Shown here one piece after another: positions 24,138 through 33,044 of a stretch of DNA of 53,194 nucleotides (its first letter is position 1; the number at the start of each line of letters is the position of its first letter). Below the pieces are notes generated by a model. That model was not told where the DNA came from. It searched no databases and saw only the letters and a list, made by a program, of their open reading frames with translations. The stretch comes from Acidobacteriota bacterium (lineage in GTDB: Bacteria > Acidobacteriota > Terriglobia > Acidiferrales > UBA7541), in NCBI GenBank assembly GCA_021832085.1, contig JAKBLM010000023.1, positions 1 through 53,194 on the forward strand. The letters run 5' to 3'. The translations under genes were made by a program, and so were the position numbers.

Positions 24138-25448
24138 TTATTCGTGGAGGAGGATGCGGAGGTCGCGGAGATTGTTGCCGGTGGGACCGGTGTGGATGGC
24201 GTCGCCCAGGCGGGCGAAATAGGTGTAGGAATCGCTGCGCTCGAAGGAGTCGTCGGCGTCGAGGCCGGTGGCGCGGGCGCGATCGAGCGTCGAGCCATCG
24301 GCGACGGCTCCGGCCGCCGGGCACGAGCCGTCGATGCCGTCGGTGCCGGCGCTGAGCACGGTGATGGTGCGGCCGGCGATTTTCCGCGCGGCGTAGAGCA
24401 TGAATGCAGTGTTGCGCCCGCCCAGGCCGTCGCCCGTGACGCGGCAAAGCACCTCGCCATCGGCAATCACCGCGACCGGATGGCCGGGACTGGACTGCTT
24501 GTGACGGACGATGAGATCGAGCAGGTAATCGGCGGCGCGGTCGAGCGGCCAGTCGTCGGTCGAGTTGTCGCAGAGCGTGACGAAGCCGTGGGCCTCGGCG
24601 GCGCGGTGCGCGTGATGGAAAAGATCGTGATGGTCGAGCAGGAGCTGGAAATGGGATTGGCTGAAGGCCGGGTCGCCGGCTTTCGGCGTTTCCACCAGCG
24701 TGCGCTGCTCGAACGCGGGCCGGAGCGAAGCGGGCAGCCGATCGAACAAACCGTAACGTTCGATCACGCGATAGGCGTCTTCGACGGTCGAGGGATCGGG
24801 CAATGTGGGCCCGGAAGCGAGCGCCGATTCGCGGCCGGGAGGGACGTCGGTGATGGCGAGCGTGAGCTTCACCGCTTTCGGCGCCGCCGCGGCGAGCCGG
24901 CCGCCCTTCACCGCCGAAAGGTGCTTGCGCACGACATTGATTTCGTCGATCGAGCCGCCGCAGGTGACCAGCGCGCGATAGAGCTCGGCCATATCCTCGA
25001 GCGACACCGCGGGATCGAGCGGCAATTCCACCAGCGCCGATCCGCCACCGGAGAGCAGGAAGAAGATGAGCGTGCGGCCATTCGCTCTGCCAACGAGATC
25101 GAGAATGGCGCGCGCCGCGGCGAAGCTTTCGCCATTGGGCGTCGGATGGCCGGCGACAAACAGCTTCAGCCCGGCGACGCGGCGCAGCGGCGGCGAGGGC
25201 ACCACGAGGATTCCTTCCATCGGGAAATCCGGGGCGAGCACCTCGGTCAAACCTTCGGCCATCGCCGCTGCCGCTTTCCCGATAGCGACGACGCGCAGCG
25301 AGCTGAATCCGGCGAGGTCGGCTTCCCAATCGCCCGCGCGCAGCACACTTCCCTCCCGCGCCAGCTTTGTGCAGACGCTGCGCCGGGCGTCGACGGCGGC
25401 CAGCGTTTGCTCGAAAATTTCACGGGCGATCGGTTTCAGGTCGCTCAT
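24138..25448 (-). CDS. Glycerate 2-kinase (GckA/MOFRL family)
   Basis: 436 residues with the two-domain DUF4147 plus MOFRL layout. The N-terminal part has VVAIGKAAAAMAEG, the Ser/Gly-rich loop FFLLSGGGSALVELP and INVVRKHLSAVKGG. The C-terminal part has GGRNTAFMLYAARKI and SAGTDGIDGSCPAAGAVADG, ending with FARLGDAIHTGPTGNNLRDL. The enzyme phosphorylates D-glycerate to 2-phosphoglycerate with ATP, feeding it into glycolysis. It is the last gene of a minus-strand set (dehydrogenase, GlcG-like, kinase; gaps of 9 and 22 bases) that points to glyoxylate/hydroxypyruvate use. Confidence 0.92.
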   Translation of the reverse strand: MSDLKPIAREIFEQTLAAVDARRSVCTKLAREGSVLRAGDWEADLAGFSSLRVVAIGKAAAAMAEGLTEVLAPDFPMEGILVVPSPPLRRVAGLKLFVAGHPTPNGESFAAARAILDLVGRANGRTLIFFLLSGGGSALVELPLDPAVSLEDMAELYRALVTCGGSIDEINVVRKHLSAVKGGRLAAAAPKAVKLTLAITDVPPGRESALASGPTLPDPSTVEDAYRVIERYGLFDRLPASLRPAFEQRTLVETPKAGDPAFSQSHFQLLLDHHDLFHHAHRAAEAHGFVTLCDNSTDDWPLDRAADYLLDLIVRHKQSSPGHPVAVIADGEVLCRVTGDGLGGRNTAFMLYAARKIAGRTITVLSAGTDGIDGSCPAAGAVADGSTLDRARATGLDADDSFERSDSYTYFARLGDAIHTGPTGNNLRDLRILLHE

Positions 25449-25470
25449 CGTCAGACTCCCGGTAGAATTT

Positions 25471-25905
25471 TCACGCGCCTTCGAGCGCGGCCGCGCCGGC
25501 GCGGGCCACGTCGCTATCTTCGTCTTCGCTGCCGGCGCTCAGGCCGATCGCCCCGACCACTTCGCCATCGACGATCAGCGGCACACCGCCGCGCACCGGG
25601 GTCTGCTGGTCGGGCCGGGCGACGGCCAGGCCGACGGCGAGCAGCAGATTCGGCTGGCCTTCGCGCGAGGGCGCGCCGGTGGGCGCGCGGCGCAAAGCCG
25701 CGGCGCGGGCCTTGGTCAGCGAGATTTCTATCGAGGACGGTTTCGCGCCGTCCATCCGGGCGAAGGCGAGCAGGTGACCGCCGTCATCGACCACGGCGAT
25801 ATTCATCGGCCGGTGAATTTCGTGGGCGCGGCGCTCGGCCGCCTCGAGCACGGCCCGAGCCCCTTCGAGCGTCAGGCGAGGCCTGTTGCGGCTGACGAGT
25901 GGCAT
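25471..25905 (-). CDS. GlcG/HbpS family protein
   Basis: 144 residues covering the whole GlcG/HbpS (DUF336) fold. The start RLTLEGARAVLEAAERRAHEIHRPMNIAVVDDGGHLLAFARMDGA is followed by SIEISLTKARAAA and ends with GGVPLIVDGEVVGAIGLSAG. Members bind haem or small molecules and accompany glycolate and glyoxylate genes; their biochemical role is unsettled. It lies between the hydroxyacid dehydrogenase (9-base gap) and the glycerate kinase (22-base gap), in one operon. The usual motif G-x-S-(x)-Asp/Glu near the C-terminus is present as GLSAGSEDEDSDVA. Confidence 0.88.
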   Translation of the reverse strand: MPLVSRNRPRLTLEGARAVLEAAERRAHEIHRPMNIAVVDDGGHLLAFARMDGAKPSSIEISLTKARAAALRRAPTGAPSREGQPNLLLAVGLAVARPDQQTPVRGGVPLIVDGEVVGAIGLSAGSEDEDSDVARAGAAALEGA

Positions 25906-25914
25906 GGCTGGCTC

Positions 25915-26913
25915 CTATCGGGAAGACGATTGGGATTTTTCGAGGACATCGGGATTGATCGCATTGGGCGGCCGGCGGCCCGAAAAGAGCGCGATGGCGT
26001 TTTCGGCGGCAATCGCCGCCATTTTCGTGCGTGTTTCCAGCGAGGCGCTGGCGATGTGCGGCGTCAGCACAACGTTTTTGCGCCCGAGCAGGCCGGCATT
26101 CACCCGCGGCTCGTTTTCGTAGACGTCGAGCGCCGCGCCGGCGATCTGGCCTTCGTCCAGCGCGACGATCAGCGCCTTTTCGTCGATCACCGGGCCGCGC
26201 GAGGTATTAATAAGGAACGCCGATTTTTTCATGCGGGCGAGCTGCGCCGTGGAGATCAGATGCCGGGTCGCGGGCAGCAGCGGCACGTGGAGCGAGATGA
26301 AATCCGCCACGGCGAGCAGCCGCTCCAGGCTGACGTACTCGGCTCCCAATTCCCGTTCCACTTCTCCCGTCGCCTGCAACGCGTCGCTGTAGAGCACCTT
26401 CATGCGGAAACCCTGCGCCCGGCGCGCCACGGCCCGGCCGATGCGGCCAAGGCCGACGACGCCCAGCGTCTTGCCCCACACATCGGCGCCGCAGAGCAGG
26501 TCGAGGTCCCAGCCCGTCCAGGACTGCGACTGGATCATCTCGACGCCCTCGAGCAGCCGCCGCGCCACGGCAAAGATCAGCACCCAGGCGAAATCGGCGG
26601 TTGTCTCGCCGACCACGTCCGGCGTGTTGGCCGCGACGACGCCGTGCCGCGTGCAGGCGGGCACGTCGATGTTGTCGAAGCCCACCGAGACGGTTGCGAC
26701 CAGCCGCAGATTTGGCGCCTGCGCCAGCAGCTCCTCGTCGACTTTCTCGGTGAGGAGGCAGATCAGCCCGTTCTTGCCGGCAACGCGCGCCAGGAATTCA
26801 TCGCGCGGAATCCGCTCCGGCCGGGTCCAATATTCCATATCGAAGTGTTCGTCGAGAGTCTCGCGCACAGGCTCGAAGAGGGGTCGCGTGGAGAGCAGTT
26901 TCGGTTTGGGCAT
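25915..26913 (-). CDS. D-2-hydroxyacid dehydrogenase (glyoxylate/hydroxypyruvate reductase type)
   Basis: 332 residues. The NAD(P)-binding fold shows GVVGLGRIGRAVARRAQGF near residues 150-168. The catalytic Arg lies in INTSRGPVIDE, the Glu in YENEP and the His in LTPHIASAS. The opening substrate domain has VATVSVGFDNIDVPACTRHGV and NTPDVVGETTADFAWVL. This pattern fits glyoxylate/hydroxypyruvate reductases (GhrB/GyaR type), which reduce glyoxylate to glycolate or hydroxypyruvate to D-glycerate. With glycerate kinase downstream, making D-glycerate is the likely role. The first gene of the three-gene operon; cofactor choice cannot be fixed by eye. Confidence 0.9.
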   Translation of the reverse strand: MPKPKLLSTRPLFEPVRETLDEHFDMEYWTRPERIPRDEFLARVAGKNGLICLLTEKVDEELLAQAPNLRLVATVSVGFDNIDVPACTRHGVVAANTPDVVGETTADFAWVLIFAVARRLLEGVEMIQSQSWTGWDLDLLCGADVWGKTLGVVGLGRIGRAVARRAQGFRMKVLYSDALQATGEVERELGAEYVSLERLLAVADFISLHVPLLPATRHLISTAQLARMKKSAFLINTSRGPVIDEKALIVALDEGQIAGAALDVYENEPRVNAGLLGRKNVVLTPHIASASLETRTKMAAIAAENAIALFSGRRPPNAINPDVLEKSQSSSR

Positions 26914-27120
26914 GGATTCTTCCCCCGCTCAGGTAGCACAGGCCGCACCCGGGTGTCAACCAATCAAGAAAACAAGGGTCCCGGTTTGAGCGGGTTCAGA
27001 AACAGTGATCGTGCGTCCGTTGCAGGAATTCAGGCGTGATTCGGATAAGCGGACGCCGAGCCAATGGCAGAACCAACGTTGCCCGTCACGCGGCTCCACG
27101 AAGGGCGCCATGAAGGTTCT

Positions 27121-29637
27121 TCAAGACAGCAAGTCGCGCTGGCCCGACAGGCGGGCGTCACGGTCACGGGCGAAACGCTGGATGGCCGCGAAGATCGACT
27201 CGGGATCGAGGTGAGCCTCGGCGATGACGTCCGGTTCCAGGCCCCCAGTCCGCCATTGATCGTCCCAATCCGAGGTCAGCGAGTAGGCGTCGGTCAGCGG
27301 CCCCAGGTTTCGAATGGGCCACACGCGCCGCGTCCCGGTGCTCACCACCATGAGATCGTAACAGGCTTCGGGAGGAAGCACGGAACGGCGATACTCTTCC
27401 GGCTGCCGGTCGAAGAGTTCCTCGCTGACGGCGGCGACGATTTTGACGTTCAATCCCGCTTGATCCAGGCGCGGCAACAGGCTGACGAGATTGACGGTGG
27501 AACTCGAACCCTGCACCAACACGTAGCCGGCCCGTTTCTGGCCAGGCGCGAAATCGCGAATGACATAGAGCCCTTTGGCCGCGGCCTGGAGCGAGGGATC
27601 GGCGAAGGTGCTGCGGTCGGCCACGCGGAAATCGGGCCGGGCGACCTCGATCGAAATGATGCCCACTTTCGGCTCGCGAGCGGCAATCTCGGCGGCGGCA
27701 AAATAGCCCGGCGCCACATCGTTGAAGTCCCAGAAATTCAGGTGAATGCTTTGACCGCGCGGAAGGAGCTTCCATACCTGGGTCGCAAAGATTCCAAAGT
27801 GGGTGCGGGCATCGGCAGCCGTCTCCGGCCCGGAATGAGCGGCGAGAATGTGCAGAACGCCCATGCGGAAGCGGCTGTCCTGATTCTGCTGGCTCCAAAC
27901 GCGAGCCGGGGTATACATGAGCGGCGTAAACGCGCCGTAGGTGCCGCTCATGGCCCATACGCCGGCGAACATATCGGGATCAACGCTGGCGCTCTGACTC
28001 ACCAGGCCGATGGCTGTCGACACGTTGCCCGCTTCCTGGATGGCGGCTTTCAGGCGCGTTCCCAGCGGATTGGTGAGCGGATTGTAGTGGCCCCACAAGC
28101 TGCCGTGCTCCATGTTGATGGACTCGGAAAGGTCGGCGGCAATCGTGAAGAAGCGGTTCCCGGTGACGTAGTTCATCCATTTGATGACTTCGGAGATCGC
28201 CCGCCGCGTTCCGGCCATCTCGCCGGGCTTGCGGAAAAGGGTGATCGCGACTTGCTTTTCCGCGCCGGAGACCGGATTCGTGACGGCGACCTTTTGCGGC
28301 TCGGTGGGAAGATTGGCGACGCGGAGGCGCTCGTCGAGGAAGGGATCGCGATGAACGTCGAGACGCAGAGGGAAATCGTTCCTGACGGTGTCGCCGATCG
28401 CGACCAGCCGGTCAGCGAGCCAGTCGCCCAGACCGTCGCGGTCGAGCAGGGACATGACGATATCGATGTTGGTTTTGAACTGAATCAGCCTCTGGCGGGG
28501 ATCGGTGACCGGGCCCTGACGAATGCCCTCGAAGGTGACGCCATAATGCTTCTCGAAGGTGCTTGCCAGGGCCACGAAATAATCCGAGTTCATCTTCAAC
28601 GAGTAAGGGTGGCTTGGATAGCTGATGAGCTGATCCATTCCGGCGACCTTGCCTTCGGCAGCGCCCGGCCAATACCCCTTGGTGGTATTGCCAATGACGA
28701 TGAACGGGCGGCGATCGCTTTCATCCCAATCTTCCATGGTCTTGAGGGCGGCAATGATCTGGCTGTAATCATTGCCATCCGGCAGCGTCAAGACGTTCCA
28801 ACCGTATGAAGTCCATTGGTCCACGAGGCGGTAGCCATCAAATTTGCTGTCAACCACGCCTCCGACCAGCCTGTCGTCAATACCCGCGTTGTTGTAAGAC
28901 AACAGAATGCGAAGGCGCTTGCCCACCTGCAGCGCCAGAGCCTGGGTTTTGAGTTCCTGCGCGTGCCCTTCGGTCAATGCAAACTCGCCCTCGAGCGCAA
29001 TCACTTTCAAGGAACCGGGAGCGCCGGCGACGTCCCAGAATGCGGCTTTGCCTGCCGAGGCAGCGATGCCAACTCCCGAGGGGCCGCCGTTCACGTCGTT
29101 CGTCGCATCGGTGCTTTCCGCGTGGCCGGCGAGCGACCTGATGCCGCGCGCCTTGGCCTGGGCGAACAAGGGATGGTCAACCAAACCGTAATCCTGAAGG
29201 AGGTGCTTCAAAACGGCGGCGCCGCGGCGGAATCCGAGGGCATCAACCGGCAAGATAGCCACATTCGGGTCGACGTAGTAGCGGCGATCGCCGGTCGCCT
29301 TGAATTTCCGCTCAAGCGCTTGCCCCATGATCATCCACAGGGCATAGCCGGTGGGGATATTGTGCCCGCCCGCCAACATGAACTTGTCGCAAAAGGGGTG
29401 CTTCGGGCGGCGGTAGTCGTAGCGCAATCCTCCCAGCTCCGGCCCCGCCAGGTGTGCCGCGACGTTGTAGGGCGTGTAGGCCAGCGGCCCACCGAAGTGG
29501 CCCGTCTGCGCGTAGTTGCCGAGCAGCACGAGCGTCATACACGTCATGTAACCAATGTCTTCCAAAGCCCCGGGGCGGCCGATGCGCGCGTCCAATTGCT
29601 CAACCGGCGACGGCGCCGAATACGCGTGCGACACCAC
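27121..29637 (-). CDS. Transketolase-like thiamine-diphosphate enzyme
   Basis: About 838 residues from the GTG at 29637, which follows GGAGG by six bases; the longer frame to 29781 translates repeat DNA. The first third has HNIPTGYALWMIMGQALE, DVNGGPSGVGIAASAGKAAF and, where the ThDP/Mg motif GDG-x(24-29)-NN is expected, LEGEFALTEG then SYNNAGI. The middle part resembles the pyrimidine-binding domain (FFTIAADLSESINMEHGSLWGH, FGIFATQVWKLLPRGQSIHLN), and the end is a transketolase C-terminal domain (PGQKRAGYVLVQGSSS). It is annotated as transketolase family; its length lies nearer E1 pyruvate dehydrogenase and phosphoketolase than classical transketolase. The substrate is unsure. Confidence 0.8.
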   Translation of the reverse strand: MVSHAYSAPSPVEQLDARIGRPGALEDIGYMTCMTLVLLGNYAQTGHFGGPLAYTPYNVAAHLAGPELGGLRYDYRRPKHPFCDKFMLAGGHNIPTGYALWMIMGQALERKFKATGDRRYYVDPNVAILPVDALGFRRGAAVLKHLLQDYGLVDHPLFAQAKARGIRSLAGHAESTDATNDVNGGPSGVGIAASAGKAAFWDVAGAPGSLKVIALEGEFALTEGHAQELKTQALALQVGKRLRILLSYNNAGIDDRLVGGVVDSKFDGYRLVDQWTSYGWNVLTLPDGNDYSQIIAALKTMEDWDESDRRPFIVIGNTTKGYWPGAAEGKVAGMDQLISYPSHPYSLKMNSDYFVALASTFEKHYGVTFEGIRQGPVTDPRQRLIQFKTNIDIVMSLLDRDGLGDWLADRLVAIGDTVRNDFPLRLDVHRDPFLDERLRVANLPTEPQKVAVTNPVSGAEKQVAITLFRKPGEMAGTRRAISEVIKWMNYVTGNRFFTIAADLSESINMEHGSLWGHYNPLTNPLGTRLKAAIQEAGNVSTAIGLVSQSASVDPDMFAGVWAMSGTYGAFTPLMYTPARVWSQQNQDSRFRMGVLHILAAHSGPETAADARTHFGIFATQVWKLLPRGQSIHLNFWDFNDVAPGYFAAAEIAAREPKVGIISIEVARPDFRVADRSTFADPSLQAAAKGLYVIRDFAPGQKRAGYVLVQGSSSTVNLVSLLPRLDQAGLNVKIVAAVSEELFDRQPEEYRRSVLPPEACYDLMVVSTGTRRVWPIRNLGPLTDAYSLTSDWDDQWRTGGLEPDVIAEAHLDPESIFAAIQRFARDRDARLSGQRDLLS

Positions 29638-29667
29638 AGTTTTCCTCCAAAGTGTGGATCCAAACCC

Positions 29668-30157
29668 GACGGAACGCATGATAGACGAATTGCGCTTGCC
29701 CGTAAACTCCGCGCCGGAAAGAGACAAGAAAAATCGTGACACGATTCCGGATTGCGTACGCTCTGGATGCGGCTGCGGCACATGCCGGGCTAAAGCCCGG
29801 CGCTACACCCGGCGCTACACAAGATGGGCGCTGGGACCGAGGAGGGGGTTGTGCGACGCTTCCGCTGGAAGCTATCGTCTCGCCGCTACGCGGAGGGGAT
29901 GGGGATGGCGACGGAACGCATGATAGACGAATTGCGCTTGCCCGTAAACTCCGCGCCGGAAAGAGACAGGAAAAATCGGACAAGAAAAATCGTGACACGA
30001 TTCCGGACCGCGTGCGTTCGGGATGCGGCTGCGGCACACGCCGGGCTAAAGGCCGGCGCTACACAAGACGGGCGCTGGGGCCGAGGAGGGGGTTGTGCGA
30101 CGCTTCCGCTGGAAGCTATCGTCTCGCCGCTAGGCGGAGGGGATGGCGACGGCGACG
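29668..30157. repeat. Tandem duplication of a ~242-bp unit containing family A hairpins
   Basis: GACGGAACGCATGATAGACG starts a unit at 29668 and again at 29910, an offset of 242. Both units run through CTTGCCCGTAAACTCCGCGC, a family A hairpin (GCCGGGCTAAAGCCCGGC at 29784-29801; GCCGGGCTAAAGGCCGGC at 30040-30057), a GTTGTGCGACGCTTCCGCTG segment and a CGGAGGGGATGG end. Unit 1 has an extra CCGGCGCTACAC and unit 2 an extra GACAAGAAAAATCG. The gap 29638-30115 holds nothing else. It sits between two divergently placed ends and is read into both neighbouring frames. Confidence 0.9.
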
Positions 30158-31369
30158 GGCAAAACTCAGGAGATTTTTGGCTGCGCCAGGGCGAAAAACG
30201 AATTCCTGGAGCAGGCGAACGCCCATATGCACGCCGGTCTCGACGCCGAAGTTCTCGAAGATCAAGCCCACGCCGCGATCCCGCGGGGGATAGTAAAGGT
30301 TGGAAATCGCCGACGAGGCCAGGTCGCCTCCCAGGCTCGAGTAGTTCGGTTGCCAATGGCCGTTGTCTCCCTTGGCGATGAATACGGCGGATAGCGCGTG
30401 GAGCACTCGCGAGAATTTGCTGCCCGTGGCCTGGTAGAAGTAGCGCGGGTCCTGGTGCAGAACGATCGGCAGGATCGCACCGCCAATCATGATGTCCGTG
30501 ATCTGGTTGTAGTAGTTTGTGCTGAATCGCTGGCCGAAGCCCTCCGCCCCGTCCTCGTAACTGAGGCCGCCTCCGGCCTGCCCGACCCCCGCAAGCAAGC
30601 CCACACCGGCGACGGTAATCGGGTCCGTGAGATCCTTCAGGGCCAGGGTGAACTTCAGCTTGGGAGTAAGCGGCGCGGGATGGGATTCAAAGGCCTCGTA
30701 GAAATTGGGGATGACGCCCAGTCCCCGCTGTTTCAACTCTGTCCGGACTTGTTCGGTGGCGATCTGTCTGGTGGTTTCAGGGCTTACGATAACGGTGGTT
30801 CGGAGTTCCTCAAGGTGAAGCTTGATGTCCGTGAGGATATCGGGCTCGCCTGGCTGGAGGGTGACAGAGGATTTCCACTTCGCGAATCCCTCGGCGCTGA
30901 CGGTGACGTGAAAAGGGATTCCGGACAGGATGTCGTCGATTTCGAAGAAGCCATCGCCGTTTGTCGTGGCCGTCCGGCGCTGGCCCGGAACAGCGCCCTG
31001 GAGGGTTACCGTAGCGCCAGGGACCGGCTCGCCGTTCACGTCGGTTACGGTGCCCATGATGGCCGCCGATTGCGGGACGGAGCTTGTTTGTCCGCTGGCT
31101 CGCTGTTGCACCGGCGAAGGGAGCGGCCCTTGGGTTTGCAGTGGCGCAGGTTCCTGCACATTTTGGGCGCTGGATCCTTGGACGCGCGAGTTCGGCGTGG
31201 ATGGCGTGGCTGCTTGTCCGTACACCCGCAGGGAGGCAAAAGCAACAAACAGGAACAGGCACGCGAGGGAGGAACGCACTCGCGCCGCGGTTCGTGCGCC
31301 GGTCCCCGAAGGGAGGCACGATCGCTCGGAAGCATGACGCGCGGCAAGGGTGGGGCGAAACAAGTACAT
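30116..31369 (-). CDS. Secreted protein with carboxypeptidase-like regulatory domain; C-end runs into repeat
   Basis: About 417 residues from the ATG at 31369. The signal peptide is SLACLFLFVAFASLRVYG. A Gln/Pro/Ser-rich linker leads to a CarboxypepD_reg domain (AAIMGTVTDVNGEPVPGATVTLQG through GFFEIDDILSGIPFHVTVSAEGF), a surface beta-sandwich common in acidobacterial outer-membrane proteins. The remaining ~200 residues (FYEAFESHPAPLTPKLKFTLALKDLTDPIT, LHQDPRYFYQATGSKFSRVLHALSAVFIAKGDNGHWQPNYSS) recur in acidobacteria without known function. The last ~12 residues (RRRRHPLRLAARR) are translated from the tandem repeat, so the natural C-terminus was probably altered by it. Confidence 0.78.
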   Translation of the reverse strand: MYLFRPTLAARHASERSCLPSGTGARTAARVRSSLACLFLFVAFASLRVYGQAATPSTPNSRVQGSSAQNVQEPAPLQTQGPLPSPVQQRASGQTSSVPQSAAIMGTVTDVNGEPVPGATVTLQGAVPGQRRTATTNGDGFFEIDDILSGIPFHVTVSAEGFAKWKSSVTLQPGEPDILTDIKLHLEELRTTVIVSPETTRQIATEQVRTELKQRGLGVIPNFYEAFESHPAPLTPKLKFTLALKDLTDPITVAGVGLLAGVGQAGGGLSYEDGAEGFGQRFSTNYYNQITDIMIGGAILPIVLHQDPRYFYQATGSKFSRVLHALSAVFIAKGDNGHWQPNYSSLGGDLASSAISNLYYPPRDRGVGLIFENFGVETGVHMGVRLLQEFVFRPGAAKNLLSFARRRRHPLRLAARR

Positions 31370-31514
31370 GACTACCTCGGGCGCGCCGCCAGGACCGACG
31401 CGTTGTCTTACCGGGCATGTGATGCCCCGCGGCGTTCCTTTAGTTGCCAACTGGGTTTTGGGAAGGCAGCGCCAAGCAGCTATGAGGCGGCGGCGAGGGC
31501 GCAGGAGTTTTTCG

Positions 31515-31530
31515 CTAGAAGCCATTGCAA
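31515..31530. repeat. Second copy of the 16-mer repeat
   Basis: TAGAAGCCATTGCAAA, identical to 13595-13610, followed by a related CAAGGTTCAGTGG. It lies in the gap between the regulatory-domain protein and the glycosyltransferase; no gene is visible in 31370-31643. Confidence 0.6.
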
Positions 31531-31643
31531 AGCTCAGCAAGGTTCAGTGGAACAGCCGGATTTTCCGATCTCACCGCGTTGGCGTCCGCGTGCTCCGCGC
31601 CGAGCGCTCGAGGGGGCGGCGTCTCGCTCAAGCTTCGTTGCAA

Positions 31644-32945
31644 TCAGCGGCGCGCATGAGCGACAGCCGGCGCACGCATGAGCCGGTTGAAGGTAGCCCG
31701 CGAAATTCGCAGGTTTTGGCAGATGGCCTCGGGCGAAGCGCCGGGCGCTTTTTCCTGCGCGATTTTACAAGACAATTCCTCTTCTCGCGCGAGGACGTCG
31801 CGGTAAAAGCCGACCAATTGCCGCGTTGCGGCGGGCCAGCCCCACTTTTCCACGTCGAGGTGGGCGTTTCGCCGGATGGTTTCGCGGTGCGCGGAATCGT
31901 TCAGCAGCCGCCGGATGGCGACAACAGCGCCGCTCAGATCGGTCGGGTCATAAAGGTGACCGGTAACTCCATCCTGGACGACGTCCAGAATTCCGCCCTC
32001 GGCGGCGGCGACGACAGGCAAACCGGCAGCCATCGCTTCGAGCAAGACCAGCCCCAGCGTCTCTGTCCGCGACGGCAAAAAGAAAACATCGGCGGAAGCG
32101 AAGGCAGCAGCTAAATCCGGCCCTTTCACGAAACCCACAAAATTTGTCGGCGTTCCGGCAAAGTGCTGTTCGAGCTTCGAGCGATGCGGACCATCGCCAA
32201 CGAGGGCCAAACGAAGGCCGGGAATCGCCTGCAGAATCCCGCGACACTGCTCGATTTCCTTTTCCGCCGAGAGACGACCGACGTACAAAAGCAGCTTGTC
32301 TTGCGGATGGCCCTGGGTAAGCTTCGCGCGCATCTCGTGCGAAGCGTGTTGCGGATGAAAGGCTTCGGTGTCGATTCCGCGCTGCCAGAGCTCGACCCTC
32401 AGAATGCCTCGCTCGCACAGCAACTCCCGCATCACGTTCGATGTCACGAGCACCAAATCCGCGCGGTTGTATGCGCTCCTGACGGCACGCCACATCGCCG
32501 GCTCGAGGACGCCGAGACCGTAGTAGGAGAGCCATTTGTGGAGTTGGGCATGGTGCGAGACCACCAGAGGCACGCGCAACACCGAGCTGTAGTGGAACGC
32601 GGACGCGCCGATCAGCACGGGGTGAAGGGCGTGGATCAGGTGAGGCCGGAATGCCGCCAGCGTTCTGCCAATGGAAGGCCGCGGGATGGCCACCTTTTGT
32701 TCGGGGTAAAGCGGAAAGGGAAATCCCGGCACACCATGGATACGCGCACCCTCGAACTCCTCGATACCGCCATCGGGAGCGATGACGAGCACCTCGTGCC
32801 CCAGCCCGCGGAGCTGGCGGATCGTCTGAGAAAGGCGAGTAACGGTGCCGTCGATCCTCGGGAGGAAGGTCTCGGTGAAGAAAGCAATGCGCAAGGTTCC
32901 GGGTCCAGCCGCGGTCTTCTGCTGGGCGTGGAGTATCTCAGTCAA
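31644..32945 (-). CDS. GT4-type glycosyltransferase with an HTH-like tail
   Basis: About 433 residues from a TTG at 32945 preceded by GAGAGG; a TTG at 32978 lacks such a site. The N-terminal Rossmann domain opens RIAFFTETFLPRIDGTVTRL, as in MgtA/SqdX-like transferases. The acceptor side has ALHPVLIGASAF and VVSHHAQLHKWLSYYGLG. The donor domain has LLLYVGRLSAEKEIE, the sugar-nucleotide motif SRTETLGLVLLEAMAAGLPVVA with its E-x7-E pair, and GHLYDPTDL. It probably transfers a sugar from a nucleotide donor to a lipid or polysaccharide. The last ~30 residues (SPEAICQNLRISRATFNRLM) resemble a resolvase-type helix-turn-helix, which is odd for this family. Confidence 0.87.
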   Translation of the reverse strand: MTEILHAQQKTAAGPGTLRIAFFTETFLPRIDGTVTRLSQTIRQLRGLGHEVLVIAPDGGIEEFEGARIHGVPGFPFPLYPEQKVAIPRPSIGRTLAAFRPHLIHALHPVLIGASAFHYSSVLRVPLVVSHHAQLHKWLSYYGLGVLEPAMWRAVRSAYNRADLVLVTSNVMRELLCERGILRVELWQRGIDTEAFHPQHASHEMRAKLTQGHPQDKLLLYVGRLSAEKEIEQCRGILQAIPGLRLALVGDGPHRSKLEQHFAGTPTNFVGFVKGPDLAAAFASADVFFLPSRTETLGLVLLEAMAAGLPVVAAAEGGILDVVQDGVTGHLYDPTDLSGAVVAIRRLLNDSAHRETIRRNAHLDVEKWGWPAATRQLVGFYRDVLAREEELSCKIAQEKAPGASPEAICQNLRISRATFNRLMRAPAVAHARR

Positions 32946-33044
32946 ATTACGACCTCTCGAACCCTGACTCAACTTCAAGCCTGCGGCCTAGTAAAGTGCC
33001 TGGCAAATGCCGTTACGCATAGGCCGGCCTTCAACGCGGCATAT

